Shown one piece after another: positions 32,543 through 41,161 of a stretch of DNA of 64,000 bases. Source of the stretch: a virus; IMG/VR virus record IMGVR_UViG_3300032285_003360, positions 37,770 to 101,769 of that record; one strand, 5' to 3'. A program made the translations under genes and the position numbers. The notes under the pieces are model-generated. The model had not been told where the DNA came from. It saw only the letters and a program-made list of their open reading frames with translations, and did not search any database. Position 1 is the first letter of the stretch. Every line of letters begins with the position of its first letter.

Positions 32543-35275
32543 TTAGAACAATAACTTATCTATTTCGTTTATCACGTCTTGAGAGGTGATATTTTTAGAA
32601 CATTCAAACTGTCTGTCTGTATTTTTATGGTCAGGACACCAATTCCAATCACCCGCATCAAAATCGTGTCTATTCCAACAACTGTTACAAACATTTTTGT
32701 TGATAATTCTATTAACACCTATTATTGGTTCGGTATAATCATCACTAAATCCTGATATCATTATTGTAGGTGTTTCACATCCCCAAGCAACCCAACTTAA
32801 ACCACTACTAATCCCAATAAACAATTCAGATTCTTGCAATACTTTCATGATATCAATTAATGAACCATTTGGTTGTTTTGTTGCCCCTTTTGGATAGAAA
32901 TTACCCATATACCCATCCTCTTCTTTTGATAAGATTCTTACTTCATATCCTTTTGAAATTAGATAATCCGTAATATCTTGCCAACCTGTTGGGTTGTTCC
33001 AATACTTAGCTTGTGCTGTTGAATGTAAACCAATTGTCACCAACTTCTTTTTTTGAACATTGAACTTTTGTAACTTAGGTTTAAGTTCTTCATACTCTAA
33101 ACCAAGTATATCGGAACTATATTTTGTTAACGGCTCAGTTTTAGGGTCCGTTCTATGATATTCATTATTAACAACTCTTACACCATCTTCTGTTTTATAG
33201 AACATCCCTAATCTATATAAAGCGTAAAGACTGTTAACCGAAGAACCTGGTTCAACAAATTCAATTTCTTTGTATTGTTTTTTGAACAACTCATTTTGGA
33301 ATGTTGAACAAATCACTTTACAATTTCTTTGTTTTCTAAATTTCTCAACATATGGGATGAAAGCTAACGTATCCCCTAAAGACTTACTTTCGAAACAAAT
33401 CAAAACTCGTTGTTTTTCTAAATTCATTTCGTATTGAAATCTATAATTGTTGTCAATACCTCTAACATCAATTAACCAATCCACATAATATTTTATTGAA
33501 CACTTAGCCCAATGGTTTGATTTTAAATCAAGTTCATATTCCACTTTGTTGTTCGCTTTGTTTATAAATTGAACATGGTAATTAGAATCAAAGTCATTTA
33601 ATATCTCAACAAATGGCCCATCAACAAAATTGATATTAACCTTTGTTTTTGATTGGTCCTTATTCTCGTAAACAAGTTTATTTTTTCTTCTAAATTCATT
33701 TACATCTTCAGATAACAATTCATTATAGACCTCAACACCTTTGTGGTAAATTGAGACATTTTGATTTTGTTCGTAGTAACCAATTTTTTCTAAATGGTAT
33801 TGTCCTTTTTGAATTGTATAGAATTTTCGGTGATTTCCGTAATTAACCTCAACCAAGTAATCTTTGTCTGCGGGTTTATCGGTAAAACCAGATATGAAAT
33901 GAATATATAATTGATTTGAATTATCAACCGCCAAATATATTTGGAATCTACCACCGTTTCTATCTAAATGGTCTCTATTCCAAACAGCGTGAACATTAAG
34001 CTCGTTATCGTTAGCAATGTATTTGCTTGTGAAGATATTGTTCGTCACATCTTTAAGATACTTTAAAAACACTCTTTCCAATTGCCAACCATGTGGTCTG
34101 TTTGTGAAATATTCTTTTTTTGAATTTACCTTGCTGATTAACTCAAGAGCAACATCGGTTTTAACACTAAAGATAAATGTTGCACAAAATTCAGCGAAGT
34201 CTTTATTAACAGATGATTTTTCAGCGTATTCATAAATAACAGCATCGTGGCGATGACTATATTCCAAAAATGCTTGTTTATATTGCATTGGGTCTGGTAA
34301 GTTATCATATTCCAAAAAGTGAATATATTTTTTACCAAGATACTTCGCATAGTTAAACGCATTTCTCATTGTTTCCCAAATAGCGTAGTCATGATGGAAA
34401 CCCATTTTATTAATAACTTTAGCGCCACCTAAAGATGTCCATCTATCGCTCGCTACGCCATACTCTTCAAAATCTTTTTCAAGTAATATATCGTTGTTAC
34501 CATCATAGATATAATGGTCAACTAACTTTTGAATTTCGGGTTTAACGGGATAGTGCCCACATAATAAGATTGGAATATTAAAATTTCTAAGTCTTTCAAT
34601 TAAACCAAGTAAAGTGTTTTCTTTTTCGGGTGTGTCCAACCAACAATCAACAATAAAGATATCATCTTCAAATTCATTGTTTGACGATTTTTTAGGGAAG
34701 TAATGTTTCAAGAATGTGTCAACAGAAATAACATTCATAAGTTCGTTTCTATTATCACAATAGAAATTATACGTCAATTCCTCGCCGTTGTATTTGAATG
34801 GTGTGTTATTTCCTTTTCTAATAATACCCAAACCATAATCAGTATCAACGGTATTAATTTCTAAATCCGTTCTTTCGATTCTAAATTTAGCAATAGCTTT
34901 CCACACATCACCAGTCCATTCACCATCACACTCTTCTTGGCGTTGCATTACTTCACTAAATGGTAAACAGTCGTGACAAACAATTACACCATTATCAGAT
35001 AAATGATTCAATGAATTCTCAATGTCTCTTATTACTTGATAATCATGATGTAAACCATCAATAAAAATAATGTCATATTTGAAATCCTTATCTAATTGTT
35101 CAAAGAATTCATCTGATGTGATTGGGTAGTTACAATTACCTGCGGGGTCAACACCATCCTTATGCTCAACGTTGATAATGTTTAAATTATCATTAGGGTT
35201 TCTAACACCAATCTCTAAGTATGATTTAAAATTATTGTATTCAATAAATTTATTTATCGCGTCGTATCTTCTCAT
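32543..35275 (-). CDS. Methyltransferase - GT-A - autotransporter heptosyltransferase fusion
   Basis: This has 910 residues and three parts. Residues ~1-165 are a class I methyltransferase (SYLEIGVRNPNDNL; YDIIFIDGLHHDYQVIRDIE; GVIVCHDCLPF). Residues ~205-440 resemble a GT-A domain (IHFLEYDNLPDP). Residues ~640-910 match autotransporter O-heptosyltransferases of the TibC/BAHT type: ICFESKSLGDTLAFIPYVEK, IGLHSTAQAKYWN, LFIGISSGLSWVAWGCETP, then a metal finger with Cys863, Cys866, Cys880 and Cys892 (NWCPDHKN, RQFECSKNIT). TibC enzymes place heptose on Ser of bacterial adhesin repeats. Its neighbour is the Ser/Thr-rich giant fibre; it overlaps the preceding fusion gene by 4 nt. Confidence 0.85.
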   Translation of the reverse strand: MRRYDAINKFIEYNNFKSYLEIGVRNPNDNLNIINVEHKDGVDPAGNCNYPITSDEFFEQLDKDFKYDIIFIDGLHHDYQVIRDIENSLNHLSDNGVIVCHDCLPFSEVMQRQEECDGEWTGDVWKAIAKFRIERTDLEINTVDTDYGLGIIRKGNNTPFKYNGEELTYNFYCDNRNELMNVISVDTFLKHYFPKKSSNNEFEDDIFIVDCWLDTPEKENTLLGLIERLRNFNIPILLCGHYPVKPEIQKLVDHYIYDGNNDILLEKDFEEYGVASDRWTSLGGAKVINKMGFHHDYAIWETMRNAFNYAKYLGKKYIHFLEYDNLPDPMQYKQAFLEYSHRHDAVIYEYAEKSSVNKDFAEFCATFIFSVKTDVALELISKVNSKKEYFTNRPHGWQLERVFLKYLKDVTNNIFTSKYIANDNELNVHAVWNRDHLDRNGGRFQIYLAVDNSNQLYIHFISGFTDKPADKDYLVEVNYGNHRKFYTIQKGQYHLEKIGYYEQNQNVSIYHKGVEVYNELLSEDVNEFRRKNKLVYENKDQSKTKVNINFVDGPFVEILNDFDSNYHVQFINKANNKVEYELDLKSNHWAKCSIKYYVDWLIDVRGIDNNYRFQYEMNLEKQRVLICFESKSLGDTLAFIPYVEKFRKQRNCKVICSTFQNELFKKQYKEIEFVEPGSSVNSLYALYRLGMFYKTEDGVRVVNNEYHRTDPKTEPLTKYSSDILGLEYEELKPKLQKFNVQKKKLVTIGLHSTAQAKYWNNPTGWQDITDYLISKGYEVRILSKEEDGYMGNFYPKGATKQPNGSLIDIMKVLQESELFIGISSGLSWVAWGCETPTIMISGFSDDYTEPIIGVNRIINKNVCNSCWNRHDFDAGDWNWCPDHKNTDRQFECSKNITSQDVINEIDKLLF

Positions 35276-37986
35276 TTTGTAAAATATATCATTTGTAATT
35301 CGTCATTTCCACCCATAAACAATATGTAGGAAACAAAACCTAATCTTTGTAATCTGTTTATTAAATTTTCTCTTAATTCAACATTATGACCTAAATGTCC
35401 GTGATGATATTCCATTGCGATGTTTCTTACCTTTAAAAGATTATCATCCGATATTCCCGCAAAGGCATGTTGCTCTGCACCTTCGATATCCACTTTAAGG
35501 AAATCTATCTTATCAATCAAACCTGTTTCAAACAAATAATCTAACGTGTATGTTCTAACAGGATATTTTACACCATCACCCGCACCAAGTAAAGTGGAAC
35601 CACCTAAATGGTCGGTTTGGTATAATGTAAATTCACCAATTGTATCGGCCATTGCTGCGTTGAACAATATTGAACGTGGGTCAGCGTTTAATGATAATAA
35701 TTTGAAATATCTTCTATCAGGTTCAAACGAGATAACCTTACTTGCACCTTGACTGTAGACCCATCTATTGAAAATACCAACATTACCACCTAAGTCGACA
35801 ACAATATCACCTTCATTGATTACTCTTTCTCTATTCTTGTAATAATCCAATAGATTGAATATCTCATGGTAGATTGCTCTAAACCAACCGAACTTAGTTG
35901 CAACTTCCATTGTTCCGCCTTCGTAACCTTTGATGTCACCTAAGTTTTCTAATTTGTAAATGTCAGTATAAAAATATTCTGATTGATAGAATGAGTTGTC
36001 TCTTTTCATTTTAATAAACTCAATCATCTTATCTGATATCTCGGCGTTTTTATTACCGTGAAAATATATGATATCGGATTTATCTTTTGGAATGTATTGA
36101 TAACCAAAAATTCTATTGAAATTCTGTGGGCCATCTTCATTCCAAAACTTTAAAAATTGATGCATTGTTTTATCGATGAAACCTTCATCACCATCATAAG
36201 AAGATGTGTCAAAGTTTGATAATGGTAAGTGATTAGTAAAACCATGGTTCCATCTAATCGCATTATCTATACCTTCATCATTCCATAAGAAATATCGTTT
36301 ATAGTCTTCAGGACTACCTTGCATCATTGTGTCATAATATCCCAATATACCATCAAAAAAACCTCTTGAACCTTGATTGTAAATGTAGAAACAGATGTGC
36401 ATGTATGGTTGTTGTTTTTCAACTCCCCATCTTTTAGCTAATTCTTCATTAAATAATTGTGAACCACCTTCATATGTTCCAAAGAATTCTTCTTGAACGT
36501 GAATATCCGATAATGGGTAACGACCAACTTGTTTGAAATATTTTGTAACAGTATCAATATTGTAATTAACGACTACATCTCCGTCAACCCAAATGTAATA
36601 ATCAAAATCTTCGTTTAATGATTCTAAACAAGCCCATTGTTTCCAATACCATTTATCGTGTTCAGAAATCTTTGGTGGGTTAATAGTTCTTTTAATAACA
36701 TTAGGATAATCAAATGGAACTTCACAATCAACACCGTAAACAATAACTTTTTGACTACTGAATTCCAATAAAGATTGAACCATTTTTTCAATCACAGGCA
36801 TGTATTGTAAGTTACCGGTAGTAACAAATGCATATGATGGAAATATCTTATTCAACTTCTTACTTGCAAGCTCGGCCACATGTTCCCAATTAAAATCTTC
36901 ATGTATTTGTTTAGCCTCGGCTCTTGATTTGATGAGTATTGCTGTGTGATAATCATAAGCTTGACGCATTTGTGTTTTCAAATCATCCCAATTAGGTTCA
37001 CAATAATCACCTGGCCAATCTTTATGTTCAACATTCGCGGGTCTTAATTCTGATATACCTACAGGGATACCTTTACCACTAGCAAATTCAAGTTGTCCAC
37101 CCCAATTAGAATATATTGATGGTGTTCCACAAGCCATAGCTTCAATCAATGGTAAGTTCCATCCTTCGCTACGAGCACAAGAAACAAATACATCACCTTC
37201 TTGTAGATATTTGACGTATTCATCTCTTGTTGGGAATTTAATGAAATTAATTTTGGTATCATCAATTCCGTGGAATTCAATTCGTTCTTTTGTTGACTTT
37301 AAACCGTCATTTGGATATGGATTTTCAACTGATGCGATTAATTCCACATCATCAATATCTTTAAATGTTTCGGAAAAGGCTCTTAATATTTCTGTGGTTC
37401 CCTTTCTATAATCCCATCTACCAAAATGTAAAAATCTAAACTTATCTTTTTTTGAGAATTTCTCAATAGGTTTAAACGTCTCAACGTCAACACCTTCAGG
37501 AATGATTGTTATTTTGTGTTCAGGATAACCCTGCGCAACTAAACAATCATATTGCCATTGGGTTGGCACCCACATTTCATCAAATGTTAATAATCTATTA
37601 AAGAAATGTTCAGGGAATAATGTTGATTCCCAAACACAATAAGCAATTTTATAACCATCGTAATTGTCATAATAATAGAAGTTATCCATCTCCATTAAAA
37701 CAATGTGAACGTCAGGTTTAAAGCTACCATCATATCCGTAAATCGGATAGTCAGTTCTACTACCATCAGCATTGAATAGAGTTTGTTGAATCAACATATC
37801 CTTCATCTCATCGGTAATGTAAGGTTCGCCGTCATGTGGTGTTGGGTTATAACCTTTCCAACTATCACCAATAGTGAAGTTTCTTACTTTAACAGTGTGT
37901 AATTTGTTTAATGCACAAAAAAATGATTTACTATGGTTTGCGTAACCGGTAGTTCCAATAAAGGGTGCGTGAGCTAAGATTTTCAT
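35272..37986 (-). CDS. GT4 - GT-A - FkbM methyltransferase fusion
   Basis: The protein has 904 residues. Residues 1-375 form a GT-B enzyme (MKILAHAPFIGTTGYANHSK start; CARSEGWNLPLIEAMACGTP donor motif). Residues ~378-640 are a GT-A-like domain (YAFVTTGNLQYMPVIEKMVQ; IWVDGDVVVNY with the DxD). Residues ~700-904 are an FkbM-family methyltransferase (VVDLGGNVGIFNRW; VISFEPDRRYFKLL; FLKVDIEGAEQHAF). One polypeptide could add two sugars and methylate the product in the cytoplasm. The domain order is the mirror image of the next gene (methyltransferase, GT-A, GT-B). Coupled by ATGA to it. Confidence 0.88.
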   Translation of the reverse strand: MKILAHAPFIGTTGYANHSKSFFCALNKLHTVKVRNFTIGDSWKGYNPTPHDGEPYITDEMKDMLIQQTLFNADGSRTDYPIYGYDGSFKPDVHIVLMEMDNFYYYDNYDGYKIAYCVWESTLFPEHFFNRLLTFDEMWVPTQWQYDCLVAQGYPEHKITIIPEGVDVETFKPIEKFSKKDKFRFLHFGRWDYRKGTTEILRAFSETFKDIDDVELIASVENPYPNDGLKSTKERIEFHGIDDTKINFIKFPTRDEYVKYLQEGDVFVSCARSEGWNLPLIEAMACGTPSIYSNWGGQLEFASGKGIPVGISELRPANVEHKDWPGDYCEPNWDDLKTQMRQAYDYHTAILIKSRAEAKQIHEDFNWEHVAELASKKLNKIFPSYAFVTTGNLQYMPVIEKMVQSLLEFSSQKVIVYGVDCEVPFDYPNVIKRTINPPKISEHDKWYWKQWACLESLNEDFDYYIWVDGDVVVNYNIDTVTKYFKQVGRYPLSDIHVQEEFFGTYEGGSQLFNEELAKRWGVEKQQPYMHICFYIYNQGSRGFFDGILGYYDTMMQGSPEDYKRYFLWNDEGIDNAIRWNHGFTNHLPLSNFDTSSYDGDEGFIDKTMHQFLKFWNEDGPQNFNRIFGYQYIPKDKSDIIYFHGNKNAEISDKMIEFIKMKRDNSFYQSEYFYTDIYKLENLGDIKGYEGGTMEVATKFGWFRAIYHEIFNLLDYYKNRERVINEGDIVVDLGGNVGIFNRWVYSQGASKVISFEPDRRYFKLLSLNADPRSILFNAAMADTIGEFTLYQTDHLGGSTLLGAGDGVKYPVRTYTLDYLFETGLIDKIDFLKVDIEGAEQHAFAGISDDNLLKVRNIAMEYHHGHLGHNVELRENLINRLQRLGFVSYILFMGGNDELQMIYFTK

Positions 37987-38021
37987 TGATATAATATAAC
38001 AAAAATCAATGAATTTTCAAA

Positions 38022-39098
38022 TTAAATGATGGTTTTATTTTTATCTAAAAATTCGTGCATATTATGGAATACCATCTTCTCACCTCTAATTTTATTTAGA
38101 CTAATTAAAAATTGTGTGTGCTCAGGGTGAGATGTGTCCCATACCTTTCTAATCAAATATTCACTTTCACTAAAGCTACCCCAGTTCGCAATCTTACTGA
38201 AAAATATAACACCTCGTTTACCAAAAATATCTCTTATTAAATTAACAAACTCACTCATTTCAAAGTAGTTACCCGATTGAACGACAAATGATGTTCGTAT
38301 AAATCTTAATGTGGGTATTGTTTTAATAAAGTTTAAATTGTTAATCAGGTTTTCCCAATTACCACCAAGCCTTGTAACATTTTCATATGTTTCTTTTGAT
38401 GCCGCATCTATACTGATTTCACAACTTTTAACATAAGGATGTATATTGGACATGCTATCCCACATCTCTTTATTCCACATACTTGCGTTTGTGTGTAGAT
38501 GTATCTTTTTTAACTTGGGGTATTTGTTTGAATCAAATGTTCTTAAGAAATTTCTAAATGAAACGGAAACGAATGGGTCGCCACTACCAGTAATGTAAAG
38601 CGCGGTAATATCCTTTGCATAAGCATCTTCTATTTCACTAATTGTTGATTTAATTTTTTTAATCTCATCGCCACTTGCTGTTATAACATCAATTCTACAT
38701 GATGGACATTTGTAATTACATGTCGCATCAAAAGCGAATTGGACAACACTTGGTCCAACCGTCATTTCACCAGTTTCATAATCATAGTCCTCAATTAATT
38801 CATGAAAATCTTCTTTTAATACCAACGGACCTTTCCTATCGTTTAAATCACCATCTAATAAAGCCGATAGATACGGACAATAGTTTTTGTCACAATATTT
38901 GTAACTACCATCTAATACCGACTTTCTTATTTCTTTGGATTCGGTTGAATTCCAAATTTGTTCAATTGAATGGTCTTCGTGTTTAATTACTTTTGGCATC
39001 CACGTGGGACAACACATATATGAAGATGTTTTGTGTATTTCAATGGTTTTAAATGGTGTCAAACAAACATAATCATTTAAATTAACATCATTTCTCAT
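38022..39098 (-). CDS. Radical-SAM protein with N-terminal twitch domain (type A)
   Basis: The 358-residue protein has the 4Fe-4S/SAM core motif C-x3-C-x2-C at Cys127, Cys131 and Cys134 (TCNYKCPSC), and ITGSGDP where GGEP normally binds SAM. Ahead of the core is a SPASM/twitch-like domain with Cys12, Cys29, Cys30, Cys69 and Cys74 around EQIWNSTESKEIRKSV, probably an auxiliary cluster. The placement is inverted relative to ordinary SPASM proteins, and matches the N-terminal twitch radical-SAM group. Substrate unknown. Its closest relative in the window is the 50425 gene; both sit near an SGNH hydrolase gene. Overlaps the sulfotransferase by 4 nt. Confidence 0.85.
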   Translation of the reverse strand: MRNDVNLNDYVCLTPFKTIEIHKTSSYMCCPTWMPKVIKHEDHSIEQIWNSTESKEIRKSVLDGSYKYCDKNYCPYLSALLDGDLNDRKGPLVLKEDFHELIEDYDYETGEMTVGPSVVQFAFDATCNYKCPSCRIDVITASGDEIKKIKSTISEIEDAYAKDITALYITGSGDPFVSVSFRNFLRTFDSNKYPKLKKIHLHTNASMWNKEMWDSMSNIHPYVKSCEISIDAASKETYENVTRLGGNWENLINNLNFIKTIPTLRFIRTSFVVQSGNYFEMSEFVNLIRDIFGKRGVIFFSKIANWGSFSESEYLIRKVWDTSHPEHTQFLISLNKIRGEKMVFHNMHEFLDKNKTII

Positions 39099-39691
39099 AT
39101 TAAAACCTTTGTGTTTTTTTCGCCACGATATTTTTTACTAATATCTAAATAATCTTTAAAATATCGCTCATTATATGGACACTCAATTTCGTTTAAAAAT
39201 TCAATCATGTTTTCTTTATTATAAAATAAATCTTCATAATAGAAAATTTTTGACTGCTTAATTTCAGCGAGTTGGTGCATTTCGTTTTTAACATCTTGCA
39301 AAACCTTCAAACTCAATTCTAATTTTTGGGAATCCTTTTTTTCATCATACATATATTGTCCTTCCCACTTGTTACTAATTAAAGCAGATGAAAAACTTTC
39401 AGATTGTTTCTCAAGGTCTTTTCTACTTAAAAAAACTATTTTATCAAAATCATTAAAAACAATATCATAAAACTCATATCTTGTTATATTATTATATTCA
39501 CTTGGTATTTGTTTATATAATTGTTTAATAAAACAATCGTTATGTTTTAATACATCGCTATATGGAATTGATTCGTGTTTTAAAATGTTAAATGGTTCCA
39601 AATAAACACTATATTTTGGTTTAACCTTAAAAAAATATTTACCTAAGGATGTTGAACCCGTTCTTGGTTCAGCAATTAACATTATTCTCAT
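39095..39691 (-). CDS. Sulfotransferase-like protein
   Basis: RIMLIAEPRTGSTSLGKYF (residues 2-20) is the 5'-phosphosulfate-binding loop of PAPS-dependent sulfotransferases. KIVFLSRKDLEKQSESFSSA (from ~84) matches the 3'-phosphate-binding strand with its R/S residues, and FYYEDLFYNKENMIEFL is the usual C-terminal strand-helix. The 198 residues are at the short end of the family. It would move sulfate from PAPS to a hydroxyl, probably of a glycan or tyrosine. It is in the same transcription direction as an APS-kinase-like gene (46681) that could make the donor. Confidence 0.75.
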   Translation of the reverse strand: MRIMLIAEPRTGSTSLGKYFFKVKPKYSVYLEPFNILKHESIPYSDVLKHNDCFIKQLYKQIPSEYNNITRYEFYDIVFNDFDKIVFLSRKDLEKQSESFSSALISNKWEGQYMYDEKKDSQKLELSLKVLQDVKNEMHQLAEIKQSKIFYYEDLFYNKENMIEFLNEIECPYNERYFKDYLDISKKYRGEKNTKVLI

Positions 39692-40455
39692 ATAATCGTT
39701 TTTTTAGTTTGTGGTTCTAACCCTAACATACGAATAAATTCTTCATAAATCAAATGTTGTCTATAAGTTGTGTAATGATCCAAATCCCTTGCTTCTAATG
39801 AACCATCCTTACTCCAATTAATATCATCGTTTCTTAGAAGATAATAATTACACCCTATTTCCGATGCCAAATGTTTTATTGCGGAAATAAATGCAGTATC
39901 GATAAAAGATTGTTGGTCGTTGTTAACTAACGAATCTTCAATCAATGTTCCATATTGAACTTTCCATTCATCTTGATATTCATTGACTTTACAAATTGTT
40001 GGTTTACCGTTAATTATGAATTCGTATCTATAGTAATTTGGGAGGTAATGGAATATGTTTTTAATCTTTAACTCTTTATAATAACCAAGTAATAAACGAT
40101 AATGTGACATCACTCCAGTCCCGCCAATGGATAAGTTCCAAAACTTACCTCCGATTTGGTTGTTTACTTTATATGACCACACGTTTTCAAGATGGTGACC
40201 GACACCAAATGTATATGAACAACCTAAAAACACATTACCCTCATCAACCAAATTAAAATCATCAGGTGACCTGAAACCTTCATTGTTTAATGTGTATTTT
40301 ATTGGGTTTTCTAAATAATATTTTAAACTTTCGTTGTTGGGATATCTCTTTAAATTGGATATGAAATTCTCCTCTTCGTTTTGTGTAATCCAATTGTATG
40401 TTGTGTTAGGTGAATATTTCTCCCAACCGCACCTGTCTTTATAAATGGGAATCAT
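39688..40455 (-). CDS. SGNH/GDSL-family hydrolase
   Basis: FLGCSYTFGVGHHLENVW provides the nucleophile motif G-C-S-x-T-x-G (serine near residue 78). NLSIGGTGV gives block-II Gly, and ARDLDHYTTYRQH gives a C-terminal D-x2-H pair. The preceding YTLNNEGFRSPDDF is typical of phage SGNH proteins that begin with an NExGFR segment. These enzymes usually add or remove acyl esters on sugars or proteins. At 255 residues it is a stand-alone domain, with 4-nt overlaps at both ends. Confidence 0.75.
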   Translation of the reverse strand: MIPIYKDRCGWEKYSPNTTYNWITQNEEENFISNLKRYPNNESLKYYLENPIKYTLNNEGFRSPDDFNLVDEGNVFLGCSYTFGVGHHLENVWSYKVNNQIGGKFWNLSIGGTGVMSHYRLLLGYYKELKIKNIFHYLPNYYRYEFIINGKPTICKVNEYQDEWKVQYGTLIEDSLVNNDQQSFIDTAFISAIKHLASEIGCNYYLLRNDDINWSKDGSLEARDLDHYTTYRQHLIYEEFIRMLGLEPQTKKTII

Positions 40456-41000
40456 ATAAAACTTTTCTTTGTGATGGGTTTTACATTCTCATTGACAATT
40501 GCGATAATCATTGATTTCCTTTCCCCAGATGTTATTATTTCAACTTCATGTGGTGTTTCAGGTGTTATAGCTAAAAAACTACCAATTTCTTTACTCATTG
40601 GTATTGGTTGGTCGTTAACATAAGATAAGAACTGGCCACCTTCGTAATCTGTTTGATTTGATAATTGAACAATACACACACAAAATCTGTTATGTTCAAA
40701 TGGGTCGGAATCAATATGTTTACTGATAAAATTACCATCATTATATTTGTATATTTCAAATGGTAAAACATCGACATCTATTTTATACCCAAGTTCATTA
40801 AATGATTCGTTAATTTTCTTAAACAATAAATCATCTTTTGTTATTGAAGCATTTGTTACAAAACTATTTCGTTTTTTTAAATTATACCCAACTTCATTGT
40901 TATTTCCCGCTTTAAAATAAGACTGCACGAATTGTCCACCCAATCCTCTTAGATATTGACATTCGGATTCGTCAAATAGTTTTTTCTCAAATAAAATCAT
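40452..41000 (-). CDS. 2-oxoglutarate/Fe(II) oxygenase, prolyl-4-hydroxylase-like
   Basis: The 182 residues contain the full facial triad and co-substrate arginine: H-x-D at His95/Asp97 (FISKHIDSDP), His151 (TPHEVEIITSGER) and Arg161. YEGGQFLSY is the conserved strand between them. It would hydroxylate a protein or free amino acid residue using oxygen and 2-oxoglutarate. Unlike the two diverged oxygenase-like genes at 44545 and 45018, all catalytic positions are intact here. It overlaps the SGNH gene by 4 nt. Confidence 0.85.
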   Translation of the reverse strand: MILFEKKLFDESECQYLRGLGGQFVQSYFKAGNNNEVGYNLKKRNSFVTNASITKDDLLFKKINESFNELGYKIDVDVLPFEIYKYNDGNFISKHIDSDPFEHNRFCVCIVQLSNQTDYEGGQFLSYVNDQPIPMSKEIGSFLAITPETPHEVEIITSGERKSMIIAIVNENVKPITKKSFI

Positions 41001-41009
41001 AAAATAAAA

Positions 41010-41150
41010 TTATGAATGAGCTGCTTTCAAATATGATATAAAATTCGCAATAGTTTGTGCAACTTTTGCTTTATCGCTTGTTGAAACCGGCTTAACTGTT
41101 CTATTTTTTAAATCTTCTAAATTAACTGATTTATAAACGTTTATAGACAT
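41010..41150 (-). CDS. Very small protein (46 aa)
   Basis: The frame runs ATG 41150 to TAA 41010 and fills the gap between the Hint-domain protein and the oxygenase (11 and 9 bases away). Residues: a short strand start (SINVYKSVNLEDL), a basic middle, and a C-terminal helix VAQTIANFISYLKAA. It could be a modification substrate or a small structural peptide, but no leader or repeat motif supports this. Confidence 0.45.
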   Translation of the reverse strand: MSINVYKSVNLEDLKNRTVKPVSTSDKAKVAQTIANFISYLKAAHS

Positions 41151-41161
41151 TTTCTTTGATT

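Noticed and set aside
41010-41150. 46-aa peptide as a radical-SAM precursor (RiPP-like)
   Set aside because: It has no leader/core division, Cys/Thr/Lys repeat or placement beside a radical-SAM gene that would support this.
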